Below are positions 1 to 8,317 of a DNA stretch of 8,682 nt, piece after piece. A program made the translations under genes and the position numbers. Each line of letters starts with the position of its first letter. Position 1 is the first letter of the stretch. The stretch spans positions 1 through 8,682 of the forward strand of contig DFBO01000161.1 of NCBI GenBank assembly GCA_002366675.1, written 5' to 3'. The stretch comes from Flavobacteriaceae bacterium UBA3078 (GTDB taxonomy: Bacteria > Bacteroidota > Bacteroidia > Flavobacteriales > Flavobacteriaceae). The notes beneath the pieces were generated by a model. It saw only the letters and a program-made list of their open reading frames with translations. It made no database searches and was not told where the DNA came from.

Positions 1-3000
1 ATCACTTCATTTTCTTTAAAAATGGTACTTGTATTAGTATCAATTGTTGCTTCTAGTATTTTACCTTGAGAAGCATCCCAAATACTAAATTCAATTTCTT
101 CTCCATACACATTATTGCTATAAATTGTTAAGTATGCGTAATATTCCTGAAAAGATTCTAGGTAAATTAAATTTACTATACCTCTCACTTCTCCGTTATA
201 AAATGCAACTATCTTATCATAAGAATCTTCAGAAAATTTACTGTCAACTTTAATTCTACCAACAATATTCATACTATAATCAAATTCAGTTGGGTCTACT
301 TCCCAATCAGGCTCTTGAGCTAATACTCTTACTTTAACTTGTAACTTTTCATCATACCCAAAATCGGTTTGCAAATATAAATTTTCCAAATACTCACCTG
401 GAGTTAATTCTTGATCTATTGTAGCTGTAATTATAACCCTACTATTTGGTGCAATGGTACCAGTTGTACTACTTAGGTTTAACCAACTTGGTATATTATT
501 TATAGAATATGGTTGCCCATTACCTCCTTTATTTAATAAGGTAATTTCAAATGATTTTTCTTCACCGCTATTTTTTACAATATCAACTATTTCATTATAT
601 CCTTCAGCAAACCAACTGACCTCATTACGTTTTACATAAGCTGTCCATGTAATTGGTGATTGCTGCATATTATTTGCACTGTCAAACATTCTATGCACTG
701 TAATATCTATTATTTGCCCTTCTAACGAAGCCCAATTTGTTACTACAGGTTCTAAAATCATTTCATCCTCATTAATTACATGATTCACTTGGAATTTTAT
801 TAAACTTCTTTCAGGCTTAATAGCTGGAACATCATTTGAATAATTAACAGTTCCACTGCTTAAAATAGCATTACTTGAAATTACTGTTTCGTTGCTATAT
901 GTATGATAATATCTTGGCCCATTTCCATTTTCAGGGTCTGGTGCATTCATTCTGGCATATAATACCAACCCAATACTTTCAATATCAACTTCATTAAAAC
1001 GGTCTCTACTTATTTGTTCTAAATTACGTAAGGTATTCCAAAAGCGGAATTCATCAATTTTCCCTATAAATTGCCTGTCAATAGTTTCATTTCCTGCAAG
1101 ATCCTTTGATCCTCTAGCTCCAATCCATATTTTATTTCCTGAAAAACCACCTATTGCAGCCATTTGGTTAGAAGTAACTGCCTCAGCATCTACATATGTT
1201 CTTAAAGACCCTATTCTATTAAACAATAAGGTTACATGATGCCAATTATTATCGTTAATTGGCTGACTTGTTAGCACATACGAATTGCCTTCACTTTCCA
1301 ATGATAACATCCCTGAACTTGATATATTAATAGCCCATTTATTTGTTAAGCCATTAGATTGTACAATGTCAGATCCATCACCTTTACCGTTTGAAAACAA
1401 TGTAGCTTCTTGTGATACTCCTGTTTTTACCCAAAACGAGATTGTTGCATCCATTTCATTAGTTAGCTGAACAAAATCAACATTGTCTAATGCTAAATAT
1501 TGGCCATTTTCAAAATCATATGAAGTTCCTTTTGGTTTAATGTCCCAGTTTGTATTTACTATGGCATGTTTAAATCTAGCTAAGTCTTTTGCTATTTCTC
1601 CCCTACCTTCATCCATTGGCCAATAACCAATTAAATTGGCTTCATTACCAACTAATTTATCATACATTTTAGCATATGCATTCTCTAAACTGATTGTTTT
1701 ATTCCATAAACGTAAATCATGTAGGTTTCCAATAAAATTATTTCCTCCAATTACTAATGGATTGTTATTTGTGAAATTTAAATTAGGATTCCCAGTATTA
1801 CCAGCAATTTCAGCATCATCTTGATAAATACTTATTTCACCAGTGCTGTTTTTATATGTAAATGTATAATGATGGAATAAATTATCATTTGTAATACTTG
1901 CTTGTGCTGTAAGACCTCCTAACGTAAAAAATAGTTCACCATTATTTAGCCCAATATTTATACCTCCATTCTGCTTAATAATGTCAGCATTTCCAGCAAT
2001 TGTAGCATTGTTCATCCAAAATTCTAACGATAGATCTCCAGAAGTTATTTTAGGGTTGTTAATAACCGCAGTATTCGTTGATCCTTCAAAATGTAATGAA
2101 ACATTATGATTAATTGGTAATTGATTTGTTTGCCCTTTTATTTCTATATTACTTACTGCTGAATTGTAAAAGATATTTTCATTAAAACTAGCTTTCAAAT
2201 CTTCACCAGCACCTAAAACGCCATCAATAGGTAATGGTGTCCCAAATTTTTGTGGAGCATGTAAATCAACTTTACCTGAAATCACTTCTGATATAAATTC
2301 AGTATTATTTGTACAAGAGCTTCTTGCCCTAATTTCATAAATACCATCTTGCAATTGTAACCCAGTAATATCAACTAAGAATGATAGTGAAGGTGTTTCA
2401 ATTAAAGATATTTCTGTTTCATTATTTGCAATAGCGTCATCATAAAATACTTGACTTCCATAATATGTTTGTAACCTTGTCCAAGTAGGTGATGTTGCTA
2501 AACGGTATTCTAAATCAATTTTTTTGAAACTATCAAAAGAAGTATTAAAACCAACCATATTCACCATTAAAGGATTTGTAGAACCATCTAAATTATAAGC
2601 AGTATCTATATTATATACCCAATTATTTAAAGGTGCACTCAAAATAACATCAGAACAAGATGGTATAAAGTGAGCTGAAACAATAACATCGTCGCTTACT
2701 TCTTCCCCATCACAAATGGATTGTAACAGTATCCGTATATTTTCATAATCATAAACATCTGAAATAGATTTAGCTAGTGTCATAACAAATTTCACTTGCT
2801 GGCCATAAGGTACTGATACAACTGTTCCGTTAGGCTCAATATTAATTATTGCATTATTAGGATTACTAAGATTATCAACTTTTAATAAAAACTCAGCATC
2901 ACTACCTGTAACATTATTATTTTCTAAAATCAATTCAAATTCAGCATTTTTACCTTCAGGTACATTACTAACGTTAGCTACAGTAACACTAAGCGTTGGA

Positions 3001-6000
3001 ACTTCAATTTTTTGAGTTGCAATATTCAAAGGAACTCTATCAGCCTCTTCCAATTCAACTATTTCTTCAGCACTAGGATTGTAATTTAAAGGATTGAAAA
3101 AGTAAGATAGCTCTTCTCCCTCGTAGGGACAAGAAGTTCTTCCTCCCAGAGTACTAAATATTAGGCCATTTCCATCAAACATATTAACAACATCAATACT
3201 AAAAATGTTTTCTGAATCATTATCTTTTAAAAAATAACTTACAATTGTTTTACTCTCATCTTCCTGTCCAACATCTGTACTAGCTTTTTCACTTAAACTT
3301 AAATTTGTTGATGTAAACAAACCTGTACCGTTAAAATCAAAACCTAATTCAACCCCTAGAGACACATCAAATTCAAGCTCAAATGAAACTGATTTAGAAG
3401 AAACTAAAACAGTTTCAACAGAGCTTGAATACTCTCCTAAACCAGCATCAAAAGAAATATTATCTTTAAAATTACTTGCAACAAGTTCTTTTAGTTGATA
3501 TCCATTTTGCAACATATTTACTAAACCTAGCCTAAACCCTTCATTTCCAATACCATTATCTAAATCTCCAATAGCTTCTTCTATGCTCGTTATTGATGAA
3601 TCTATTTGATTATCAACTTCAGACCTAACAATATTTGACTCTTTTAATGCACGATATTTAGATCTTTCATTTTCTAAAATGGTTTTCCTCCAAAGTGTTA
3701 TTTGTTGTGTATAATACTTCCTAGACAATACTCCTTCTGTATTTTCAACAATAATTCCATTATCAATATTGTAAATAATTAGTTCTAAATCTGGAATTAA
3801 TGTTTCTAAAATATGCTTTTGAGAAAAAACAAAAAAGGTTTCAGAAGGTTCTTCGGCAAAATACATAGCCTTTTGCTTACTAATATGAATACTCTCCCCT
3901 TCATCATTTGTTAGTTCAAAAGAATCTGAAGTTCCAACTATGTTTTCTGAGGATTGAACATCATTATAAGATCCATAAAAGTAATTTTTAGAATTTCCAA
4001 TATAAAGATCTCCTTCTGCCCCTACATAATCAGGACTATCATTAGTTGATATTTTTTTGGAGAAAGAATATGTTTTTGATAATCCTTTAATTTCAGAATA
4101 TGAGGTAGAAAGTGAGATACCAGCTTCAATGTTGTTTGTGGTTTCACTAGAAATTACAGGTCCAACCATACCTCCACCTGATTCAAACTTAACACCTAAT
4201 TTAGATTTGAATACTTGGCTAGATTCACCACCTGTTTCAAACTCACTTTCTGTTGAGTATGTTATACTTTGCCCTTTTTCAATAGTTGCATAACTATTAG
4301 AACCTGGCGGATCTCTTAAAATTATATCTGGAATATCTGGTGCTGCGGTAATAAATGTTTGACTACCATCCGATTTTCCACCCAAAATAATTCCCTCAGT
4401 ATTGTAATTTTCAGCTTCATAATCAAGTCCATTGATTCTAAACTTTAAATTTATTGTTTTTGTAAATGGCGAAGAAATTCTTGGCAAACCACCTTTAAAA
4501 GAATAAGTTATTAAACTAGCGTCATTTGTATCTTGAATAATACTCTCAGAGCCTTCTAAGGCTAAATTATTGGTTGTTCTTAATTCACCATCAATAATTG
4601 GTACAATATCTTCAATTGTTTCTAATCCATCAAAATTTTCATAACGCTCAAGTTTTTTTAAAACTATCCTATAGGTTGAAAACTGGGTGTAAACAGGGTA
4701 TTGAAACCCTTTAGTACTTATTAACCTATCATTAATTTCTACACCACCATCTGAGGTTTGATCTAAAACACTTAAAATAGGTTGAGATCTGTAAGTAAAA
4801 CTTTTTTCATAATGGTAGGGATTCCCAATTTCAATACTATTATCCTCATATTGGAACTCTGGAACTGTTAATTCTTCAACTGTTGAAAGATTAACTGTTT
4901 CGTTTCCTTCTAATAAATTAATAGCTGAATTATTTATAATTTTTAAACCAGAAAGCTGATTGATTTGGTAAGCTAAAGGCATAACATTTACCCTATATTC
5001 TCCTGACTCTTCATTTGTTTGAAAACCAAATTGTGTATAATTAGTAACCAAAGAACCAGGCGGAGTATAATCTAAAGTTACACTAGCAATACCAATATTA
5101 TTTTTTGAACTTACTGTAATTATTTCAGAACTCCCATCGGTTCCTACTAGTTGTTTTTGAAATAACCCTTGATCTCCAAAACCAATAGGTTTAGCTGCTT
5201 CAACACTACCTCCAACAACTTTACCAACTAAAGTAACCCTTGTTTGATCTACAAAAACAACTTGTTCATTTGCATCCTCAAAAAATTCTTTTAAATTTCC
5301 TTGCCCTGCTGGAAACCTCCCTTCGTAATTAAACTCATGTCCATCTTTATTTATACTAATAAAGTGATTTCCTATTGGAACACTAACATTAAAATTACCT
5401 TCACTATCAGTTACAACAGGAATATTATTTTCATCAAGTACTATTTCACTATCAACATAAATAGTAGCTCCTTCAACAGGTATTTTAGCATACCTTTCTA
5501 GGTAATCATCAGTTTGATCATTTGGTGTATTTCGGTCATTCAACCAATATTCACCTTTTGAATATTTTTCTGATCCTTTCTCATAATAGTTATAACCTTC
5601 ATCAATTATTCCTGGTCCACTTATGTATTCATCTCCATCTGTTAAACCTGAAAAATTGGGTTCTAATGGATTTGCACTGTTTATTTCTACAAATGATTTA
5701 AAAACGCCTCGTGTATCATACAATACTTTTCCTTTAAAACTAAATGAAGATATATCTGTAAAGTTTACTCTATTTACAACTTCTGAACCTTGGCCTAAAA
5801 AAACTAATTGCTGTGCTGGTTCAAATTGATGTACACCTAATAATGGTGTTATTGTAAATGATTCTCCTGTTCCTGAATAAGGTATGGATGTAATTTCATA
5901 ATTACCATAAATATCGGTAACTCCTAAAATACCTAATTGATTATCCTTTGGAACATTACCAGCACCACTCACCCATAACACTTTATCTGCAGGGTTATCA

Positions 6001-7364
6001 GTAAGATTATACAGTTTTCCATGATTCTTATTATAGCTAAACCCATTTCTTGATATATCATAAGAATAACTACCTACTCCTTCATTAGCTGTTAAATAAA
6101 CCATTAAATTGGTATTGTTACCGCTAATATATCTTCTATAATCTGTTCTAATATTTTTTTCTGAAACTTCAGAGTTCCAAATTCTAATTTCATCTACAAT
6201 GGCATTTTTACCACCTCCTACTGTAAATAAATCCCAAACTGTTGTATTTGAAATGCTTAAATCTAAAACACTGTTAGGGTTAGTTACATTAAAGTTAGGG
6301 TAAATCTCTAAAACACTTTGCTTATAAGCTTCATTAATAAGTCTTCCATTTATGTATAATTTTGGAATTTCGCCATCATTAATAACAATTGAAAAGTGAA
6401 CAAAATTAGCATTAAATTCTGTTACTGGAACTAAAAGGTCATTTCCTTTTGCGTCTAATTCCCCAGAAGGGTAGAAGTTTGATAGTTGGAAACTATCATT
6501 ACCAATAGTAACTTCAAGTAATTTTGTGGTTTCCAATAGTTTTACACTTATATCTATAGGATTATTCGTGTCTTCAACCTCAGTAGAGCTTTTCATTTGA
6601 AACAATTTAATAGGTTGTTCCCCGTCTCCTACAAAGCTTATTCCTGGTTTCAGCCAAGCTTGTAGAGTTGCATTAGTTGTAATTCCATTTTCTAACTGAT
6701 TAATTTCTAAATTTCCTGTAGAGGGTATATTTAATGCACTTCCTCTAATGGTTTCACTACCTTGTGATGAGGCTCTAATAATTACATCTTTCACAGGGTT
6801 ACCTCCTTCAAAAGTAACACTTCCGGTAACTATAGCTGTTGGGCTTCTATAGCCAATACCTGTTATATAGGTTGTATATAAACTATCTATAGCACTTACA
6901 CCTCCTGCTACAACTTTGTACTCATATAGAACACCACCTTCTACGTATAAATCTTCATACTGAGTTGCTGTTGCAGAAGTATTTGCAATAAGCTCAAAAG
7001 GGGTTGTATTGTTATCTGAATATTCTCTTCTATATATTTTAATATTCTCAATTAAATTAATATTATTCTTTATAGTCCAGCTAATTAAAATTTTATCTCC
7101 AAAATACCCTTTTGAAACATCAAATGAATCTTCTGAAAAAGTAGTATATAAGTATAATATATCCCAAGGAAAACGTATATCTAAAGGATTTGTAGTACGA
7201 TTTGAGTTATTCAAATTCTCTCCTAAAAATGGAACACCTACTTGTATGGTATATCCATTTTTTTGAATAGATTGTGAAAGTGTTACAGGTTTTGCACCAT
7301 CACTTTGCGACCAAATATTAGCAGTGGCAAAAGCCAAGCAGCAAATGAATAGTATTTTTTTCAT
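1..7364 (-). CDS. Giant secreted multidomain LamG / Ig-like surface protein (C-terminus outside window)
   Basis: The frame reads from ATG at 7362-7364 to the left edge with no stop, giving 2,454 complete codons; the 3' end is missing. Residues 1-20 (MKKILFICCLAFATANIWSQ) look like a Sec signal peptide. Visible order: FN3-like (about 80-155, Trp96, Tyr149); a carboxypeptidase-regulatory-like domain interrupted by LamG-1 (about 178-555); two further regulatory-like domains (about 541-685 and 706-800); an unassigned beta / helix / beta module (about 1015-1420); CARDB/NEW3-like (about 1455-1567); Ig-like (about 1570-1700); an SbsA/Big_5-like domain interrupted by LamG-2 and LamG-3 (about 1700-2250); BACON-like (about 2265-2340); and a last beta domain from Trp2354. 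The start is fixed by the signal peptide and by lying 11 bases after the collar gene's stop, which suggests one operon. No catalytic motif was seen. LamG and Ig-like modules usually bind glycans or proteins, so an adhesin or matrix role is inferred. Type IX secretion is likely for such a protein in this phylum, but the sorting domain would lie past the edge. The coding assignment is very secure; the function is not. Confidence 0.93.
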   Translation of the reverse strand, partial: MKKILFICCLAFATANIWSQSDGAKPVTLSQSIQKNGYTIQVGVPFLGENLNNSNRTTNPLDIRFPWDILYLYTTFSEDSFDVSKGYFGDKILISWTIKNNINLIENIKIYRREYSDNNTTPFELIANTSATATQYEDLYVEGGVLYEYKVVAGGVSAIDSLYTTYITGIGYRSPTAIVTGSVTFEGGNPVKDVIIRASSQGSETIRGSALNIPSTGNLEINQLENGITTNATLQAWLKPGISFVGDGEQPIKLFQMKSSTEVEDTNNPIDISVKLLETTKLLEVTIGNDSFQLSNFYPSGELDAKGNDLLVPVTEFNANFVHFSIVINDGEIPKLYINGRLINEAYKQSVLEIYPNFNVTNPNSVLDLSISNTTVWDLFTVGGGKNAIVDEIRIWNSEVSEKNIRTDYRRYISGNNTNLMVYLTANEGVGSYSYDISRNGFSYNKNHGKLYNLTDNPADKVLWVSGAGNVPKDNQLGILGVTDIYGNYEITSIPYSGTGESFTITPLLGVHQFEPAQQLVFLGQGSEVVNRVNFTDISSFSFKGKVLYDTRGVFKSFVEINSANPLEPNFSGLTDGDEYISGPGIIDEGYNYYEKGSEKYSKGEYWLNDRNTPNDQTDDYLERYAKIPVEGATIYVDSEIVLDENNIPVVTDSEGNFNVSVPIGNHFISINKDGHEFNYEGRFPAGQGNLKEFFEDANEQVVFVDQTRVTLVGKVVGGSVEAAKPIGFGDQGLFQKQLVGTDGSSEIITVSSKNNIGIASVTLDYTPPGSLVTNYTQFGFQTNEESGEYRVNVMPLAYQINQLSGLKIINNSAINLLEGNETVNLSTVEELTVPEFQYEDNSIEIGNPYHYEKSFTYRSQPILSVLDQTSDGGVEINDRLISTKGFQYPVYTQFSTYRIVLKKLERYENFDGLETIEDIVPIIDGELRTTNNLALEGSESIIQDTNDASLITYSFKGGLPRISSPFTKTINLKFRINGLDYEAENYNTEGIILGGKSDGSQTFITAAPDIPDIILRDPPGSNSYATIEKGQSITYSTESEFETGGESSQVFKSKLGVKFESGGGMVGPVISSETTNNIEAGISLSTSYSEIKGLSKTYSFSKKISTNDSPDYVGAEGDLYIGNSKNYFYGSYNDVQSSENIVGTSDSFELTNDEGESIHISKQKAMYFAEEPSETFFVFSQKHILETLIPDLELIIYNIDNGIIVENTEGVLSRKYYTQQITLWRKTILENERSKYRALKESNIVRSEVDNQIDSSITSIEEAIGDLDNGIGNEGFRLGLVNMLQNGYQLKELVASNFKDNISFDAGLGEYSSSVETVLVSSKSVSFELEFDVSLGVELGFDFNGTGLFTSTNLSLSEKASTDVGQEDESKTIVSYFLKDNDSENIFSIDVVNMFDGNGLIFSTLGGRTSCPYEGEELSYFFNPLNYNPSAEEIVELEEADRVPLNIATQKIEVPTLSVTVANVSNVPEGKNAEFELILENNNVTGSDAEFLLKVDNLSNPNNAIINIEPNGTVVSVPYGQQVKFVMTLAKSISDVYDYENIRILLQSICDGEEVSDDVIVSAHFIPSCSDVILSAPLNNWVYNIDTAYNLDGSTNPLMVNMVGFNTSFDSFKKIDLEYRLATSPTWTRLQTYYGSQVFYDDAIANNETEISLIETPSLSFLVDITGLQLQDGIYEIRARSSCTNNTEFISEVISGKVDLHAPQKFGTPLPIDGVLGAGEDLKASFNENIFYNSAVSNIEIKGQTNQLPINHNVSLHFEGSTNTAVINNPKITSGDLSLEFWMNNATIAGNADIIKQNGGINIGLNNGELFFTLGGLTAQASITNDNLFHHYTFTYKNSTGEISIYQDDAEIAGNTGNPNLNFTNNNPLVIGGNNFIGNLHDLRLWNKTISLENAYAKMYDKLVGNEANLIGYWPMDEGRGEIAKDLARFKHAIVNTNWDIKPKGTSYDFENGQYLALDNVDFVQLTNEMDATISFWVKTGVSQEATLFSNGKGDGSDIVQSNGLTNKWAINISSSGMLSLESEGNSYVLTSQPINDNNWHHVTLLFNRIGSLRTYVDAEAVTSNQMAAIGGFSGNKIWIGARGSKDLAGNETIDRQFIGKIDEFRFWNTLRNLEQISRDRFNEVDIESIGLVLYARMNAPDPENGNGPRYYHTYSNETVISSNAILSSGTVNYSNDVPAIKPERSLIKFQVNHVINEDEMILEPVVTNWASLEGQIIDITVHRMFDSANNMQQSPITWTAYVKRNEVSWFAEGYNEIVDIVKNSGEEKSFEITLLNKGGNGQPYSINNIPSWLNLSSTTGTIAPNSRVIITATIDQELTPGEYLENLYLQTDFGYDEKLQVKVRVLAQEPDWEVDPTEFDYSMNIVGRIKVDSKFSEDSYDKIVAFYNGEVRGIVNLIYLESFQEYYAYLTIYSNNVYGEEIEFSIWDASQGKILEATIDTNTSTIFKENEV
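45..572 (-). other. Protein domains: BACON-like domain and terminal beta domain cut by the window edge
   Basis: These are residues about 2265-2440 of the giant protein. The first part carries INNIPSWLNLSSTTGTIAP (Trp2294) and 'TPGEYLENLYLQT', the usual 'iPsWl...G.l.p...pG.y' signature of BACON-like/Ig-like carbohydrate-associated domains. The second part starts WEVDPTEFDYSMNIVG (Trp2354) and continues with 'D.IVAFYNGEVRG' and 'YLTIYSNN..GEEIEFSIWD'. I associate that pattern with large secreted Bacteroidota proteins but have no firm family name for it. The reading frame is still open at the edge. Confidence 0.45.
615..2267 (-). other. Protein domains: LamG-2 and LamG-3 nested in an SbsA/Big_5-like Ig domain
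   Basis: These are residues about 1700-2250 of the giant protein. APQKFGTPLPIDGVLGAGED (1703-1722) followed by LKASFNENI resembles the first strands of a Big_5/SbsA Ig-like domain. LamG-2 follows (about 1750-1935) with FIGNLHDLRLWN (Trp1887) and LIGYWPMDEGRG (Trp1915). LamG-3 (about 1940-2140) shows TISFWVKTG (Trp1978), NNWHHVTLLFN (Trp2041) and KIDEFRFWN (Trp2109). After it, residues about 2186-2250 look like the missing end of the Ig domain, closing with ITWTAYVKRNEVSW (Trp2240). The LamG calls are strong; the split-host reading is inferred. Confidence 0.65.
2664..3002 (-). other. Protein domain: CARDB/NEW3-like beta-sandwich
   Basis: These are residues about 1455-1567 of the giant protein. 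The segment starts PTLSVTVANVSNVPEGKNAE (from Pro1456) and carries the pattern 'F.L.L.N......D..F.L', followed by 'P.G..V.F.M.L', as in CARDB/NEW3-type domains that link or present other modules. The family assignment rests on pattern alone. It is followed by an Ig-like segment from Cys1570 (PSCSDVILSAPLNNWVYN) to about 1700. Confidence 0.4.
3105..4322 (-). other. Protein module with no assigned family: beta-rich / helical / beta-rich core
   Basis: These are residues about 1015-1420 of the giant protein. The module is bounded by RDPPGSNSYATIEKG (1017-1031) and GGRTSCPYEG (1407-1416). After the first motif come long stretches with alternating polar and apolar residues, rich in Ser, Thr, Gly and Glu (about 1032-1115). 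A strongly helical section follows at about 1217-1305, including YYTQQITLW ending at Trp1225 and a Glu/Lys/Arg-rich run. A second set of alternating strands (about 1305-1395) leads into the Cys-containing motif. The flanking motifs look familiar to me from other giant secreted bacterial proteins, but I cannot name a family. I cannot tell whether it is structural or membrane-active. Confidence 0.4.
4965..5744 (-). other. Protein domains: two further carboxypeptidase-regulatory-like repeats
   Basis: These are residues about 541-800 of the giant protein. The first unit begins at FKGKVLYDT (from 543). It has a polar, Asp/Tyr-rich insertion of roughly 75 residues, then continues with PVEGATIYVD (629-638), DSEGNF ending near 658, and IGNHFISINKDGHEF to about 680. 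This is the classic pattern of a prealbumin-like regulatory domain. The second unit starts with TRVTLVGKVVGG (Gly714) and ends near 800 with SGEYRVNVMPLAY. Such modules are non-catalytic beta-sandwich spacers or binding units in secreted Bacteroidota proteins. Confidence 0.55.
5700..6833 (-). other. Protein domain: LamG-1 nested in a carboxypeptidase-regulatory-like fold
   Basis: These are residues about 178-555 of the giant protein. The segment opens with TGSVTFEGGNPVKDVIIRAS (180-199), the usual first strands of a carboxypeptidase-regulatory-like (CarboxypepD_reg / Cna-B-like) domain. A LamG-like jellyroll follows from about 205 to 440, with ATLQAWLKPG (232-241), an F-x-H-F-S-I-V strand, and the closing VDEIRIW motif ending at Trp396. 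The rest of the regulatory-like fold then resumes with GVTDIYGNYEITSIP around 482-496, the typical 'TD..GNY.I' turn, and runs to FKGKV at 543-547. I infer that the LamG domain is an insertion within the other domain and not a neighbour in a row. Confidence 0.6.
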
Positions 7365-7377
7365 AGTAAATACTATT
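7348..7377 (-). promoter_or_regulatory. Inverted repeat placing the giant gene's start codon in a hairpin loop
   Basis: On the minus strand, AATAGTATTT (7377-7368) and AAATACTATT (7357-7348) are perfect reverse complements of 10 bp. The 10-base loop ACTATGAAAA holds the ATG of the giant gene (7364-7362). The upstream arm overlaps the TAA stop of the collar gene (7378-7376). The stem has a single G-C pair, so it would be weak. A ribosome finishing the collar gene would run into and open it, which would fit translational coupling. No Shine-Dalgarno site is present. A regulatory role is inferred only. Confidence 0.35.
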
Positions 7378-8284
7378 ACAGTTTAATAATATAATTTACA
7401 CCATAATTTACAGGGCGTGTTTCTGAAGATCTATTACCATAATTTGCCCAGCTTACTCCGCCTGATATTCCATGGCTATGGTTACCAGCTGGATTTGCTA
7501 TAATATCACCGTTAACTTGAGGAGGATTACCATCATAAGATACTGCTCTAACATTAGCATTGTTTCCTCCTGCACCTGCAACTTCAGTAGCGTGTTGTTT
7601 TAAATAAGTGGTGTGTGAGTGGTTACCACCATTATTAATTGAAAAGTTATTAAAATGTCCGTGATCTTGATATGCATCATTTTGAGTGGTATTAAGCGAT
7701 GGACCAGCTTGCCCATTTACGGGGCTTACACCTGCACCTCTTAAAAACATACCTTGTAAATTTGGAGAGTTATTAGAGCCCAACAAACCTATAAGAGCTG
7801 CAGAACTTGGTACTGAAGTTAAAGAACCACCATCACAAATTACCCAACCCGGAGGCGCTACTGTTCCTACAAAAGGCATTATGGAACCTGTTGGAACACC
7901 GTTACTAGCTGCTATTGCATAGGGTACATGCTTTAATTTTTCGTCAGATATTATACTAGCACCTTCTGTAATTCTTAAATAAGCAATATTGTTAGCAATA
8001 ATAGCATTATTTGCTGAACCTGGGTCTAAAACGTGTGAAAAAACACCAAAAGCATCAGTTTGTAAGGTTACGTTTTCAGAATAAATTGGAACTGCATTAT
8101 TTGAGTTATTCAAATAATAGATTTCAAAAGCTAAACTAACACTTGCACTAATTCTGGCCGTATTGTTATTGTCCCTCGCAATTCCTTGCACTGCTATTCC
8201 AGCTGAAGAAGCTGAAGATTGAGAAAAACTTGTTGCTACAGTTAACAATATTAAGGATGTTAGTAAAAGTAATTTTGATTTCAT
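7376..8284 (-). CDS. Secreted phage tail-collar domain protein
   Basis: This is a complete protein of 302 residues (ATG at 8284, TAA at 7378-7376). Residues 1 to about 22 form a signal peptide with a long Leu-rich core. Residues about 29-125 form a beta-rich N-terminal region (GIAVQGIARDNN) of the kind found in secreted Bacteroidota collar proteins. The tail-collar signature follows: GSIMPFVGTVAPPGWVICDG (133-152), then PNLQGMFLRGAG (174-185), and the closing ETRPVNYGVNYIIKL (288-302). Three HxH motifs (His208/210, His222/224, His269/271) recall the metal-binding histidines of phage fibre tips. In phages such domains form trimeric fibre ends. Here the signal peptide and the absence of phage genes point to a cell-surface or extracellular role, possibly in binding. 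It has its own likely promoter region upstream and is 11 bases from the giant gene, so the two are probably co-transcribed. Family assignment is strong; the biological role is unknown. Confidence 0.93.
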   Translation of the reverse strand: MKSKLLLLTSLILLTVATSFSQSSASSAGIAVQGIARDNNNTARISASVSLAFEIYYLNNSNNAVPIYSENVTLQTDAFGVFSHVLDPGSANNAIIANNIAYLRITEGASIISDEKLKHVPYAIAASNGVPTGSIMPFVGTVAPPGWVICDGGSLTSVPSSAALIGLLGSNNSPNLQGMFLRGAGVSPVNGQAGPSLNTTQNDAYQDHGHFNNFSINNGGNHSHTTYLKQHATEVAGAGGNNANVRAVSYDGNPPQVNGDIIANPAGNHSHGISGGVSWANYGNRSSETRPVNYGVNYIIKL

Positions 8285-8317
8285 AGTAAGTAGATTTAAA
8301 TTTCGTATATATTATTT

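Noticed and set aside
454..7266. Several plus-strand ORFs of 61-85 codons opposite the giant gene
   Set aside because: All are antisense to an uninterrupted 2,454-codon frame with clear domains. None has a ribosome-binding site or a familiar motif.
7305..7364. Possible lipoprotein signal (Cys8-Cys9) in the giant protein
   Set aside because: The cysteines lie within the first nine residues, in the hydrophobic core, and are not preceded by a lipobox. A normal Sec signal fits better.
7686..7922. Plus-strand ORF of 78 codons opposite the collar gene
   Set aside because: It is fully antisense to a well-supported collar domain, has no recognisable domain, and its composition mirrors the conserved residues of the real gene.
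7376..8284. Collar gene as evidence of a prophage
   Set aside because: The protein has a signal peptide and a Bacteroidota-type N-terminal region, and no other phage gene is present in the window.
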